In this document: piece after piece, positions 34,270-42,552 of the stretch
Layout: each line of letters opens with the position of its first letter
Numbering within the stretch: the first letter of the stretch is position 1
From: Acidobacteriota bacterium
GTDB taxonomy: Bacteria; Acidobacteriota; Terriglobia; Acidiferrales; UBA7541
DNA length: 64,000 bases
Direction: 5' to 3'
NCBI GenBank assembly: GCA_003225295.1
Contig: QHYZ01000052.1
Location: 1 to 64,000, forward strand
Translations under genes and position numbers: made by a program
Notes under the pieces: model-generated
What the model saw: the letters and a program-made list of their open reading frames with translations, nothing else
What the model was told of the DNA's origin: nothing
Database searches by the model: none

Positions 34270-34398
34270 TGTAGCCCGTTGCACCACAGCGACCCATTCG
34301 ACCGCCTGATCCTTGCCCAGGCCCTCGGGGAAAGGATCCCGGTTGTGACTGCTGACGAGAAACTCAGCCTCTACAGGGGGCTCAGGATGGTGTGGTGA
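34270..34398 (+). pseudogene. PIN-domain (VapC-type) toxin, C-terminal remnant
   Basis: The frame reads PLHHSDPFDRLILAQALGERIPVVTADEKLSLYRGLRMVW then TGA at 34396-34398. The phrases DPFDRLILAQA and VVTADEKL are the conserved end of Sll0205-like PIN ribonucleases, including the acidic residues of the active site. A stop at 34267-34269 and missing N-terminal two-thirds show it is a fragment. No antitoxin gene is visible. Confidence 0.72.
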
Positions 34399-34419
34399 CC
34401 GGTGCGGATTGGCTAGCGG

Positions 34420-34490
34420 TTTTGGTGCACTTTAACGTGCAAATGAGACCGACTTAGAGCAACTGAGAGCAACGTAAAGTCCTGAAAATA
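34420..34490 (+). repeat. Degenerate direct repeat, right copy
   Basis: Partner of 25878-25945: TTTTGGTGCACTTTAAC (34420-34436) and GTAAAGTCCTGAAAAT (34474-34489). Between them lie two AGAGCAAC copies. Confidence 0.5.
34456..34473. repeat. AGAGCAAC direct repeat, 10-bp period
   Basis: AGAGCAAC at 34456-34463 and 34466-34473, 54 bp from the tRNA-Ser 5' half. Same layout as the other tRNA-proximal repeats but a different sequence, so a different integrase specificity is inferred. Confidence 0.5.
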
Positions 34491-34526
34491 CTTGCAAATA
34501 GGCGAGCGCAAGCAAGCCAGGTGGGT

Positions 34527-34565
34527 CTAGCAAGCCGCCGCATTCAGCCGCTCGGGCACCTCTCC
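34527..34565 (-). pseudogene. tRNA-Ser(GCU) 5' half
   Basis: On the minus strand GGAGAGGTGCCCGAGCGGC and the following D-arm lead into the anticodon loop CTTGCTAGA, where tRNA similarity ends; no variable arm or T-arm follows. It matches the intact gene at 25733-25826 except for a few bases in the D-stem region (GCCCGAG versus GGCAGAG), so it is a related, separately diverged copy. A 5' half ending at the anticodon loop complements the 3' half at 16.1 kb. Confidence 0.75.
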
Positions 34566-35029
34566 GCGATCGGTTCGGCCGAGCAAACCGGCCGAATGGT
34601 CTGAGTCCATCATTAACGAAAGTCACAAAAGGTCTGGTTCTCGCAAGAAATGCTGGTGTTGGGCTGACCATTGGGAATTGCTTGCGTCAAACAGAAAGGG
34701 TCGGTTGTCGGATTCCGCCTTGGCGGGACTGGAATTCTTTCCTTTCGGGCGATTTGAACATAGAATGGATGACACTGGGCAGGGGGTGCGGCTGACGCCG
34801 GTGGAGATACCGGTTCCAGTAAGTCCCCTGCTTTGAAGCCCGAACCGCGAAAGTGGAGCAAACCTCCCGCGAAACATTTCGACCCGAATGGGCGTATGTA
34901 GGGTAGAGGCAGTCGGGCTGACATCTGTGTCCCCGCGGGTTTAATCGCTCCTAGGATTGCTTGGAATAAGGCGCCCGTGGCGGAAGTTTCGAAGCGCGAC
35001 GGCAGCATGGTGGTTTGAAGGGGAATCGA

Positions 35030-36439
35030 ATGAAGACGTGGCATAAGGTAGCGATTGGCGCGGGCGCCGTGGTGGTGCTCGGCGGAATTGTTATGTTCAG
35101 CGTGAATCAGGCGAATAAGGGCGTGGTCACCGTTCAGACGGCCAAAGTGGCCAATCAGGAAAGCCTGGTGTCGCTCGTGACAGCCTCCGGCGAAATCAAG
35201 CCGACAACCTATACAAACGTGACCGCTCAGGGATTCGGAAGAATCACTCAGATCCTTGTAAAGGAGGGCGACCACGTCAAGAAGGGGGATAAATTGCTCC
35301 TGCAGGAGAACGTGCAGGCGAATGCGGACGTGCAAGCGCAGGGCGCGGCCGTCAATTCGGCAGAGTCTGGCGTGCAGGCTGCTGAAGCCAGTTTCAAGGC
35401 GGCGCAATCGGATCTGATCTCCCAGCAGGCCAACCTTGAGAAGGCGAAACTGGATTACGATCGCGGACAAGGTCTTTACAAAGATGGTCTGATTCCAAAG
35501 CAGGATTTCGATCAACGCAAAACCGCCTATGATGCCCAATCCGCAACCGTGGATTCTTCGAAAGCGCGGGTACAATCGCTGAAGGCCACGCTCGATCAGA
35601 TGCGGGCACAAGTGAATCAGGGCCGTGCCGTGCTGGTGCACACGCAAGATGTGCTGCACAAGACGACCTATACCTCGCCGATCAACGGAATTGTCAGCTA
35701 TCTTCCTGAGCGTGTGGGCGACTTCGTCGTCCCGGGCATGCAGAACGCCAATGGCAGCTTCATCATGACTCTTTCGGATATGTCCGTAGTGACGGCAGAA
35801 GTGAAGGTCGACGAGACGGACATCGTCAACGTGAAAATGGGCCAAGAGGCCGACGTGACCATCGACGCGGTGCCGGGAAAGATTTTCAAGGGCAAAGTGA
35901 CGGAGATTGGTTCGCAAGCGGTGCTGCGTAGTTCGGGACTCACAACGACGCAGACGACGACCAGCACGCAAGAAGCCAAGGACTTTAAGGTGGTCGTGAC
36001 GCTGGCGAATCCTCCTGAGAATTTGCGGCCCGGTCTATCCTCGACAGCCAAGATCAAGACGGCAGAACGAAAAAATGTCGTGGCCATTCCGATTCAAGCT
36101 CTGGCGGTGCGCACGCGGAAGGATTTGGAAGAAGCCGCCAAGAATGCAAAGAAGCAGGGCAGTTCAAATGTGACGCTAGCAGCGCCGCCACCTCCGGCAC
36201 CGGGCGATCCGAAAAAGGACGAAGTCCAGGGCGTGTTCGTGATCAATGGAAAGAAGGCATTGTTCCGGGCGGTTGAGACCGGCATCGCCGGTGTCACGGA
36301 CATCGAGATTACCAAAGGTTTGCAGCCCGGTGACGAGATCGTCGTGGGCAGCTACAAAGCACTGCGCACCCTGAAACCGGAGTCTCAGGTGAAAGTGGAC
36401 AACAGCGCGCCGAAGAAGCAGGAAGATCAGCAAAGCTGA
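35030..36439 (+). CDS. Efflux periplasmic adaptor subunit (MacA/HlyD family)
   Basis: 469 residues from the ATG at 35030 (GAAGGGG 7 nt upstream; a TTG at 35015 is in frame). An N-terminal membrane anchor ([19 protein letters not shown]), a biotinyl-lipoyl-like segment ([32 protein letters not shown]), a long alpha-helical hairpin with coiled-coil character (residues about 105-205), a second lipoyl half ([23 protein letters not shown]), and a beta-barrel ([41 protein letters not shown]) are in order. The adaptor bridges an inner-membrane transporter and an outer-membrane channel. A MacB-type ATPase follows in the same operon but no permease or TolC is adjacent. Confidence 0.92.
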   Translation: MKTWHKVAIGAGAVVVLGGIVMFSVNQANKGVVTVQTAKVANQESLVSLVTASGEIKPTTYTNVTAQGFGRITQILVKEGDHVKKGDKLLLQENVQANADVQAQGAAVNSAESGVQAAEASFKAAQSDLISQQANLEKAKLDYDRGQGLYKDGLIPKQDFDQRKTAYDAQSATVDSSKARVQSLKATLDQMRAQVNQGRAVLVHTQDVLHKTTYTSPINGIVSYLPERVGDFVVPGMQNANGSFIMTLSDMSVVTAEVKVDETDIVNVKMGQEADVTIDAVPGKIFKGKVTEIGSQAVLRSSGLTTTQTTTSTQEAKDFKVVVTLANPPENLRPGLSSTAKIKTAERKNVVAIPIQALAVRTRKDLEEAAKNAKKQGSSNVTLAAPPPPAPGDPKKDEVQGVFVINGKKALFRAVETGIAGVTDIEITKGLQPGDEIVVGSYKALRTLKPESQVKVDNSAPKKQEDQQS

Positions 36440-36467
36440 GGCGCAGCCAAGCAGGAGGGAGATGCAA

Positions 36468-37211
36468 ATGCCTGTCGAGACACCAGCCATAGATTCCTAC
36501 CGTGAAGACCTGGTCAGCTCCGGCGTAGTGATCAAGACGGAAGCTCTGGCCAAGGTCTACGAAATGGGCGCGGAACAGGTTCATGCGTTGCGCGGGGTGG
36601 ATGTGGAGATCCGCAAGGGCGAATACGTGGCGATCATGGGGCCATCCGGATCGGGCAAATCCACGCTGATGAATCTGATCGGGTGCCTGGATTCGCCCAG
36701 TTCCGGGAAGTACTGGCTGGCGGGGCGGCTGGTGAGCGACTTGGATGATGATGAGCTCGCTTACATCCGGAACAAAGAGATTGGCTTCGTGTTTCAGACC
36801 TTCAACCTGCTGCCACGCGCGACGGCGCTCCACAACGTCGAATTGCCGCTGATCTACAACGGTACGCCGTCAGAAGAGCGCATCGAGAAAGCGAAGAAGG
36901 CGCTTGAACGCGTGGACCTGATGGACCGGATGCACCACAAACCGAATGAGCTTTCCGGAGGCCAGCGGCAGCGCGTGGCAGTTGCGCGAGCGCTGGTCAA
37001 TTCCCCATCGATCGTGCTGGCTGACGAGCCCACCGGAAACCTCGATTCGAAAACGGGCGAAGAGATCATGGCGCTCTTCGCGAACCTGCACCAACAGGGA
37101 AACACGATTATCCTGGTGACCCACGAACATGACATTGCACAGCACGCGCACCGCATCATTTTCATCCGCGACGGCAAGATCGCTTCCGACGAGGCAGTCG
37201 CCAAGAAGTAA
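36468..37211 (+). CDS. ABC transporter ATP-binding protein (MacB/LolD type)
   Basis: 247 residues from the ATG at 36468, chosen because AGGAGG (36453-36458) is 9 nt upstream; the ATG at 36462 is too close. Walker [10 protein letters not shown] at about 58-66, Q-loop [22 protein letters not shown], signature [15 protein letters not shown], Walker [14 protein letters not shown] and the H-loop LVTHEHD are all intact. The [24 protein letters not shown] form is typical of the MacB/LolD group that drives mechanotransmission with FtsX-type permeases. Coupled to the MacA gene (28-nt gap). Its permease partner is not adjacent; the ADOP permeases upstream also lack ATPases. Confidence 0.93.
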   Translation: MPVETPAIDSYREDLVSSGVVIKTEALAKVYEMGAEQVHALRGVDVEIRKGEYVAIMGPSGSGKSTLMNLIGCLDSPSSGKYWLAGRLVSDLDDDELAYIRNKEIGFVFQTFNLLPRATALHNVELPLIYNGTPSEERIEKAKKALERVDLMDRMHHKPNELSGGQRQRVAVARALVNSPSIVLADEPTGNLDSKTGEEIMALFANLHQQGNTIILVTHEHDIAQHAHRIIFIRDGKIASDEAVAKK

Positions 37212-37336
37212 GCGGACAATTCGGCTCTTTCCTTCCTCCAAAATCTGAGTAACGTATCCGCGCGGGCAAGAAGCCCGTCCAAGCCGTGGTGTCATGGCGC
37301 GGACGAAAGCATGCCGAAGCAGAAAGGCCAAGCCCA

Positions 37337-38728
37337 ATGGCAAATCAGGAAGGAATAGGCGCACAAGTGCAAATCAACGACTTACTCATTCTGGCGGCGG
37401 AGCGCGCACGGGGATACGTTCGAGATGTAGCCGAGCGAAGAGTGGAACCTTCCAAAGCAGCGGTGACCGCACTTGCTGAACTACAGGAATCTTTTCCCCA
37501 ATCGCCGAACGACCCGGGTGAGGTAATCGCGAAGCTCGACCAAATCGGCTCCGCGGCCACGGTGGCGACGACCGGTGGGCGTTACTTCGGCTTCGTGAAC
37601 GGCGGAATGGTTCCTGCCGCCCTGGCTGCCAATTGGCTGGCAGCGGCTTGGAACCAGAATGCGGCCTTGCGGGTGATGTCCCCCATTGGGGCGGAATTGG
37701 AAGAAGTAGCCCTTCGCTGGGTTTGTGAGGCGCTGGGATTACCGCCGGAGTGTGAGGGGGGCTTGGTGACTTGCGCCACCATGGCGAATTTCACGGCACT
37801 GGTCACGGCACGCCATGCGCTTCTGGCACGTGCGGGATGGGATGTCACCGCTGACGGGATGTTTGGCGCACCACCGCTCGACGTGGTCGTCGGCGCGGAG
37901 GCGCATGCATCAATACTGAAGGCGTTGAGTTTGGCGGGATTTGGAAGCAAACGCGTAACCATCGTGGAAGCAGATGGGCAGGGACGGATGCGGGCCAATA
38001 AGTTGCCACCCCTATCGGAGCGGACCATTGTGTGCATTCAAGCTGGGAACGTAAACACGGGAGCTTTCGATCCCGCCGCGGAAATCTGTAAAGCGGCAAA
38101 GGAACAGGGCGCCTGGGTGCATGTGGACGGCGCGTTCGGATTGTGGGCCCGCATCTCGCGGAAATACGAGCATTTGACGCGCGGTTTCGATCAGGCGGAT
38201 TCGTGGGCCACCGACGCGCATAAGTGGCCCAATGTTGGCTACGACAGCGGCCTGGCCATCGTCAGAGACGGAACCGCACTACGGGCGTCGATGGGCATAA
38301 CGGCGGCGTATCTCGAAGCCGGTTCGAGACGCGAGCCTATGCATCACACTCCGGAAGCGTCCAGGCGCGCGCGGGGTGTAGAGTTGTGGGCGGCGCTGAA
38401 ATCGCTCGGGAAGTCCGGGCTGTGCTCGCTGATCGAACGGACGTGCGCCCACGCGCAGCGGTTTGCCGCAGGATTTCGGGAAGCCGGCTTCACCGTGCTC
38501 AACGACGTGGTAATCAACCAGGTGTTGGTGTCCTTTGGCCGCCCGGAGGTGACACGAGAAGTGATCCGGCGCGTCCAGGAGGAGGGAACCTGCTGGTGCG
38601 GGGGCACCGTCTGGCAAGAAAAGACGGCCATGCGGATCAGCGTTTCCTCCTGGGCGACCACGGAGACGGATGTGGAACACAGTCTACGGGCGATTCTCCG
38701 TATCGCGAGTGAATGCCCCGCGATTTGA
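37337..38728 (+). CDS. Pyridoxal-5'-phosphate-dependent decarboxylase (group II, aromatic-L-amino-acid type)
   Basis: 463 residues; the ATG at 37337 is preferred, since upstream in-frame residues (to 37286) look untranslated. The fold type I core is clear: GGRYFGFVNGGMVPAALAANWLAAAWNQNAALRVMSPIGAELEEVALRWVCEALGLPPECEGGLVTCATMANFTALVTARH near the N-terminus, HVDGAFGLWA with the cofactor-binding aspartate, and the Schiff-base lysine K296 in SWATDAHKWPNVGYDSGLAI. The family includes tyrosine/DOPA, tryptophan and glutamate decarboxylases; specificity cannot be read from the sequence. Monocistronic, 125 bp after the ATPase gene. Confidence 0.9.
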   Translation: MANQEGIGAQVQINDLLILAAERARGYVRDVAERRVEPSKAAVTALAELQESFPQSPNDPGEVIAKLDQIGSAATVATTGGRYFGFVNGGMVPAALAANWLAAAWNQNAALRVMSPIGAELEEVALRWVCEALGLPPECEGGLVTCATMANFTALVTARHALLARAGWDVTADGMFGAPPLDVVVGAEAHASILKALSLAGFGSKRVTIVEADGQGRMRANKLPPLSERTIVCIQAGNVNTGAFDPAAEICKAAKEQGAWVHVDGAFGLWARISRKYEHLTRGFDQADSWATDAHKWPNVGYDSGLAIVRDGTALRASMGITAAYLEAGSRREPMHHTPEASRRARGVELWAALKSLGKSGLCSLIERTCAHAQRFAAGFREAGFTVLNDVVINQVLVSFGRPEVTREVIRRVQEEGTCWCGGTVWQEKTAMRISVSSWATTETDVEHSLRAILRIASECPAI

Positions 38729-38828
38729 CATCTTCCTCTCCCTACAGGGACCCTCGTTGGACACGAGGATAGAACCAACCGAAAAAAAAGAAAGCAGCCT
38801 TTATATCCCCGGCCTGAAACGAAAAGAA

Positions 38829-39881
38829 CTACTGGCTGTGCGCCACGTTGGAATTCTTGAGATCGGCAAAATTCTGCGCCACACTCAGATGTGTGCGCGA
38901 GAGGCGGTCGTGCCAAGTGAGTTCGTCTTCGTCCCACATGGCCCAAAGGAAGCCCAGAAAAAAAGTTCCTGCGGAGAGCATGTAGCCCGTGCTGCGCAGA
39001 AGCATTTGCCTGGACGTGGGCGGTTCGCCAGAAAAGCTGACGACCTGCAAGTCTCGCATCATCATACCCGGAGTGGTGCCGCCGAAGATGGTGAACAGAG
39101 CGAAATATTGCAGATAGACAATGGCAAAGGTCGCGGCGTACACCGCGGCGTTCAGTTTGCTCAGGCTAAATTGCCCGCCGAGTGAGCCGAACAGCAGCAG
39201 GAATCCACCGTAGGCAAACAACAAGCAGCCCAGATCGATAAGCGCCGCAAGGCGTCGATCGTCGATCGATGCCAGGGGATGAAGGCCAGGCTGAGATTTT
39301 CTATGTTCCGCAATGAGCTGTGTTCGCGGGGAAGTCTCAGAATCGGGTGGCACAGAGACATCGATCACCATCCGTGATTCTTCGCAAACCCCCGTTTTTG
39401 AAGGGCGGCCAATCGCGATGGTAAAGGAAAAATCGTCCGCGATCCTTCCGGGACGTTCCGCAACTGCAGCAGAAGTGTGCGACGGCGTCTTGCCGGAAGG
39501 AGTATCGAAAGAAAAATGAGATTGGGCGGCGTGGGGCGCGAGCCTTCGCCGCCGAGTGCGATAGGCCTCGAGACGCTCGGAGAGTTCACCGCGCCAGGCA
39601 GCGTCTTGCTCCACCGGTTGCGAGATCACCAGGCGCTGCTTGAAACGGTCGATCCCAGCCGAGCCGGTATCCGCGCTCACCGCGAGACTGTCAGTCGCGG
39701 AAATACCCAAGGAGTCATTCCAGGATGAAGGACCGACCGAGAAAGCTGAATCACAAAAATTACAGGCGCGCACGCTTGAAGGTAATACAGCGCCACACTG
39801 CAAGCAAGTTTTTGTCACCGGCAAGTTTTGCGCTGCGGACGCTTCCACTCCGGTGAGGAGGGAACGCTCTAAGAATACCAT
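38829..39881 (-). CDS. RDD-family membrane protein with N-terminal zinc ribbon
   Basis: 350 residues. A four-cysteine zinc ribbon is at about residues 26-43 (CLQCGAVLPSSVRACNFC). A long disordered linker follows to about residue 215, and the C-terminal 130 residues are an RDD domain: RLAALIDLGCLLFAYGGFLLLFGSLGG, AVYAATFAIVYLQYFALFTIFGGTTPGMMMRDLQVV, MLLRSTGYMLSAGTFFLGFLWAMWDEDELTWHDRLSRTHL, which contains the R-D-D type residues and three TM segments. The exact start is uncertain; a GTG at about 39818 would still include the ribbon. RDD proteins are implicated in ion or small-molecule exchange; role here unknown. Confidence 0.82.
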   Translation of the reverse strand: MVFLERSLLTGVEASAAQNLPVTKTCLQCGAVLPSSVRACNFCDSAFSVGPSSWNDSLGISATDSLAVSADTGSAGIDRFKQRLVISQPVEQDAAWRGELSERLEAYRTRRRRLAPHAAQSHFSFDTPSGKTPSHTSAAVAERPGRIADDFSFTIAIGRPSKTGVCEESRMVIDVSVPPDSETSPRTQLIAEHRKSQPGLHPLASIDDRRLAALIDLGCLLFAYGGFLLLFGSLGGQFSLSKLNAAVYAATFAIVYLQYFALFTIFGGTTPGMMMRDLQVVSFSGEPPTSRQMLLRSTGYMLSAGTFFLGFLWAMWDEDELTWHDRLSRTHLSVAQNFADLKNSNVAHSQ

Positions 39882-39966
39882 ATACCTGAAAATGTCAAGC
39901 AGACAAAACAGAGGGATGGTAACGAAAGAGACAGCAGGCCAGGGCAGGATTCCAAGAAACCAGGTT

Positions 39967-40368
39967 TCAGGCGTCCATTTGCTGCGCTAGCATGTCCCGG
40001 CTGAAGGAGATGCGGCGCTCCAGGGCGACAGCCGCGAAATAGGCGCACTGTCCGCGTTCCGATTCCGTCCAGGCCCGCATGGAAGGAACAAGGCGAGCTA
40101 CCGTCGAGCGCACGAAATTCAAGAGGCTGAAATAGGCACCGATCGCCTGGACGGAATTGCGGTCTTCCCGGCGCTCCGGACAGAGCTGCAGAAGCTGCAT
40201 GACCCGTTTGAAATCGTCACCGGAAGCAATCCTCTGGATGCCGGTAACGTCCTTTACCTCGGCCGAGAGAACCTGCTTCGAGGACGCGGCGATCAGCGAG
40301 CGGCAATAAGAGATGAAAAACTGCAACAACGCCGCTGCCGAGAAAACGAAAATGACGCCGGCCATCAT
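39967..40368 (-). CDS. Hypothetical membrane-anchored protein
   Basis: 133 residues from the ATG at 40368, whose ATGA overlaps the stop of the membrane protein upstream (40365-40367), so the two are translationally coupled; a second ATG lies at 40365. One TM segment (MAGVIFVFSAAALLQFFISYCRSLIAASS) is followed by a soluble, helix-rich tail (VKDVTGIQRIASGDDFKRVMQLLQLCPERREDRNSVQAIGAYFSLLNFVRSTVARLVPSMRAWTESERGQCAYFAAVALERRI). No domain recognised. It probably functions with its coupled partner. Confidence 0.75.
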   Translation of the reverse strand: MMAGVIFVFSAAALLQFFISYCRSLIAASSKQVLSAEVKDVTGIQRIASGDDFKRVMQLLQLCPERREDRNSVQAIGAYFSLLNFVRSTVARLVPSMRAWTESERGQCAYFAAVALERRISFSRDMLAQQMDA

Positions 40369-41099
40369 CGGGGCACCACGGCGAGCCGGGAAGGCACGAT
40401 ACGAGCATCTTCCGGAAGGTGCCAGAAGGTATAAGCCCACGACAACGGGAGGAAGCAGCCGAACAAGGGCGTCAGAAATTCAAAGAAATTGCCGCGGCTT
40501 TGATAAAGGTTTTGCAACGCAAAGTTGGCCGCAAACAGGCTGAAATAGACACCCATCGAGAGTACCAGCTGAATCAATCGCGTGCGCGTTTCACGCATTT
40601 TCATCACGGCGGCCCACAGGATGTAAGTCAGGACCAGCCCGACAAAGTAGAGATTCTGGGAAAGCTCCACTACGAAATGTGTCACCAGCTTGGAACTGGA
40701 CTGCTGAACCACGGCGTAGGAAAACAGTGCCGTGCCGGAAAATAGGATTAGGGTCCCGATCCTGATGTAGCGCTCGGCTTTCAAATCACTGAAGATGTGA
40801 GAATAGAGGCTCATCAAGGCAAAATAAAGGACAATGGTGAGCAGGGAGTCCGAATAATAATAGAAGTAGAGATATTCCTTGGACGTAAAACCATAGTGGC
40901 TGAGGATGTTGTAGCGGGCAATGCTGAACACCACGGATGCAGCCATGTACACATTCAGAAGGATATAACGCCGAAGCGCGTCCTTCTTGTATGCGCACAC
41001 CACTACTGCTGACTCCAGCACCGTGCACAGAAGCCAGACAACATATTCGTAAGGACCAAGCACGAAACCATCCTTGCCGCGCCCCGGTCCTTCCCGCAA
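40365..41099 (-). CDS. Seven-TM hypothetical membrane protein
   Basis: 244 residues with about seven hydrophobic segments, e.g. YEYVVWLLCTVLESAVVVCAY, YILLNVYMAASVVFSIARY, TIVLYFALMSLYSHIF, IGTLILFSGTALFSYAVV, NLYFVGLVLTYILWAAV, LIQLVLSMGVYFSLFAANFAL, PLFGCFLPLSWAYTFWHL. The sequence does not match a family I can name, though such seven-TM proteins are frequent in Acidobacteria. The stop overlaps the next gene (ATGA). The true start may be internal (for example a GTG/TTG before GPYEYVVW). Confidence 0.75.
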   Translation of the reverse strand: MREGPGRGKDGFVLGPYEYVVWLLCTVLESAVVVCAYKKDALRRYILLNVYMAASVVFSIARYNILSHYGFTSKEYLYFYYYSDSLLTIVLYFALMSLYSHIFSDLKAERYIRIGTLILFSGTALFSYAVVQQSSSKLVTHFVVELSQNLYFVGLVLTYILWAAVMKMRETRTRLIQLVLSMGVYFSLFAANFALQNLYQSRGNFFEFLTPLFGCFLPLSWAYTFWHLPEDARIVPSRLAVVPR

Positions 41100-41116
41100 A
41101 ATATCAGTTCAGCGGA

Positions 41117-41338
41117 TTACTTCCAAGGCGTCGGCGGTTGCGGCGCTCCACCGTTCTTCCAAGGCGTCGGTGGTTGCGGCGCTCCACCATTCTTCCATGG
41201 TGTCGGCGGCTGTGGTGCCCCACCGTTCGCCATGATTATGGAGCCATTACTCCCATGCGTGACGACTATCGTCTTTAGACTCATTGCCCCGACCAGTACG
41301 AGCATGGCGAGGAAGAGAACCGTTAGTTTACGTGACAT
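41117..41338 (-). CDS. Small secreted peptide with three NGGAPQPPTPWK repeats
   Basis: 73 residues from the ATG at 41338 (GGAGG 4 nt upstream); the frame to 41362 would add eight residues before the signal peptide. KLTVLFLAMLVLVGAMSLKTIVVTHG is a secretion signal or membrane anchor, followed by IIMA and then exactly three copies of NGGAPQPPTPWK up to the stop. The underlying DNA is three 36-bp repeats with a few silent differences, so the peptide repeat is being conserved against synonymous drift. No known domain. A TTGACA box lies about 60 bp upstream of the ATG. Confidence 0.7.
   Translation of the reverse strand: MSRKLTVLFLAMLVLVGAMSLKTIVVTHGSNGSIIMANGGAPQPPTPWKNGGAPQPPTPWKNGGAPQPPTPWK
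41120..41227 (-). repeat. Three tandem 36-bp coding repeats
   Basis: Three copies encode NGGAPQPPTPWK each; copies differ mainly at third codon positions (for example GGC/GGT, GTC/GTT on the coding complement). Confidence 0.85.
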
Positions 41339-41782
41339 TGTGCCTCCGAGGTGAGGAAACAACCCCGGAAACAGTATATGTTACATAACCAATGTCAAGC
41401 GGTTCAGACGATAAGCCTGTTTCCTATCAATACACAGCTACTCATCCCATTCTTTCGATAAGCTTTCGCCTACCTCGGTGTGTGGGACGTGTTCCATCCA
41501 GTGCAGGATAGTTTCTGCGACTGTGTGGGTCAACGGTACTGAGGTACTAGAATTAATAGGACCAATGGCGCTCGTGAGTCTCCTACGAAGGCTGCCAGGG
41601 ATTTCCGCAGGATCCCGATAACCGCACTTCTCTGCTCTCGGTTCAGTCAGTGTGTTGCGGCTGGCTTCGGCTGGCCTGGCCAGAACCTTCTCTAGGAGGC
41701 CTAGTCCGTCCCGACAAATCCGACAAATACAGCGCCTTGACACATTCGCAGGCGAATCCGTAGCATAAAGGACTGCGTCCTG
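41339..41782. other. Intergenic region before tRNA-Met
   Basis: The upstream part carries the promoter region of the small repeat peptide. A 101-codon minus-strand frame (41438-41743) covers much of the rest; its product has no domain I recognise and it may be decayed element sequence. Confidence 0.5.
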
Positions 41783-41857
41783 CCGGCGTAGCTCAGTGGA
41801 AGAGCGAGGGTCTCATAATCCCTAGGCCGTGGGTTCGATTCCCCCCGCCGGCACCAT
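41783..41857 (+). tRNA. tRNA-Met (anticodon CAU)
   Basis: 75 nt including encoded CCA: acceptor GCCGGCG/CGCCGGC, D-arm AGCTCAGTGGAAGAGC, anticodon loop CTCATAA, T-arm GGGTTCGATTCCCCC. The anticodon is CAT. The last pair of the anticodon stem (AGGGT/TCCCT) is a T-T mismatch where elongator tRNA-Met usually has A-T, so slight decay is possible. Downstream lie integrase-arm-like repeats and an IS21 remnant. Confidence 0.88.
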
Positions 41858-41900
41858 TCCTTCTTCTTGATTTGAAAGGAATTACACGCGCACGCTTTTT

Positions 41901-41921
41901 CGTGTACCCGGGCGTGTACCC
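41901..41921. repeat. CGTGTACCC direct repeat, 12-bp period
   Basis: CGTGTACCC at 41901-41909 and 41913-41921, 44 bp beyond the tRNA-Met 3' end. Same layout as the repeats beside the tRNA-Ser pieces. Confidence 0.5.
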
Positions 41922-41995
41922 TTCGTTGTGATTCAGGAGTCTCCAAGTGCGACGAACATCAGCCTCCAACTGCTCCTGACGCGCACGAACCCAGG

Positions 41996-42237
41996 GCGCG
42001 TAGGATCTTCACCACCACCAACAAGCCGCTCCGCACGTGGGGCAAGGTGCTGCACGATGAGGATCTGGCGGCCGCTATTCTGGATCTGTCCTGGAACGTG
42101 GGCGGTTCATTCATCTCGATGGACCCTCCGGGCGAACCGGTCATCTGAACTTGGAGGAGGCATTGCCGGGAACGGCAGACCGTGCCAGAATTTCCGGAAT
42201 TAGCCCGCCACAATTTCCGGAACCCACACCATTGCAG
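41996..42237 (+). pseudogene. IstB-like IS21-family ATPase, C-terminal remnant
   Basis: The frame from about 41996 reads RRIFTTTNKPLRTWGKVLHDEDLAAAILD, the conserved Walker-distal part of IstB; a short indel near 42090 moves the remainder to another frame, RFIHLDGPSGRTGHLNLEEALPGTADRARISGISPPQFPEPT, which is the usual IstB C-terminus. The first ~170 residues, the IstA transposase and recognisable terminal repeats are absent. A mobile-element scar beside tRNA-Met. Confidence 0.75.
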
Positions 42238-42552
42238 GGACATCGTTCGTGCAGTCCATCTCACCAGCCCGAAAGAGCGACTCGTCTAGACTGGCTGCTC
42301 CCACAAACGCTGCTCCGTTTAGCGGTTCGAGCATTGGGCAGATTCGCTTTAAGACCGGAGGCTTGAACAGATCAAATTTATCCGCAGTATGATCGCTCCA
42401 CGACCGCTGTTCCACAGCCCCATCACCCGCTGGGTTCCCAGGTAGTATGTTCAAGGCGCATCCTGAACGCTAAACTGCTCGAAAAGACATTGAGAGGGTA
42501 GAGCGGGAATCGCTCTGCCTGGGTCTGCCGGTTGGAGCCGAGGAGCAGAAGC
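42238..42552. other. Intergenic region, nothing recognised
   Basis: An 84-codon minus-strand frame (42200-42454) overlaps the IstB remnant and shows no domain; the right end carries the Shine-Dalgarno of the lipid kinase gene. Confidence 0.45.

Larger units (their letters stand above)
34160..35029. other. Accessory intergenic region with VapC and tRNA-Ser remnants
   Basis: From left to right: a PIN-domain toxin tail (34270-34398), a degenerate repeat (34420-34490) containing AGAGCAAC direct repeats, the 5' half of a tRNA-Ser (34527-34565), then about 460 bp with no feature I recognise before the MacA-type gene. A 452-codon open frame on the minus strand (34613-35971) mostly mirrors the MacA gene and is not believed. 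Confidence 0.65.

Noticed and set aside
34613-35971. 452-codon open frame on the minus strand
   Set aside because: Mostly antisense to the MacA-type adaptor gene; histidine- and arginine-rich product without any domain, typical of a mirror frame in GC-rich DNA.
41438-41743. 101-codon minus-strand frame near tRNA-Met
   Set aside because: No recognised domain, no ribosome site, and it sits in a decayed element-like stretch; kept only as part of an intergenic note.
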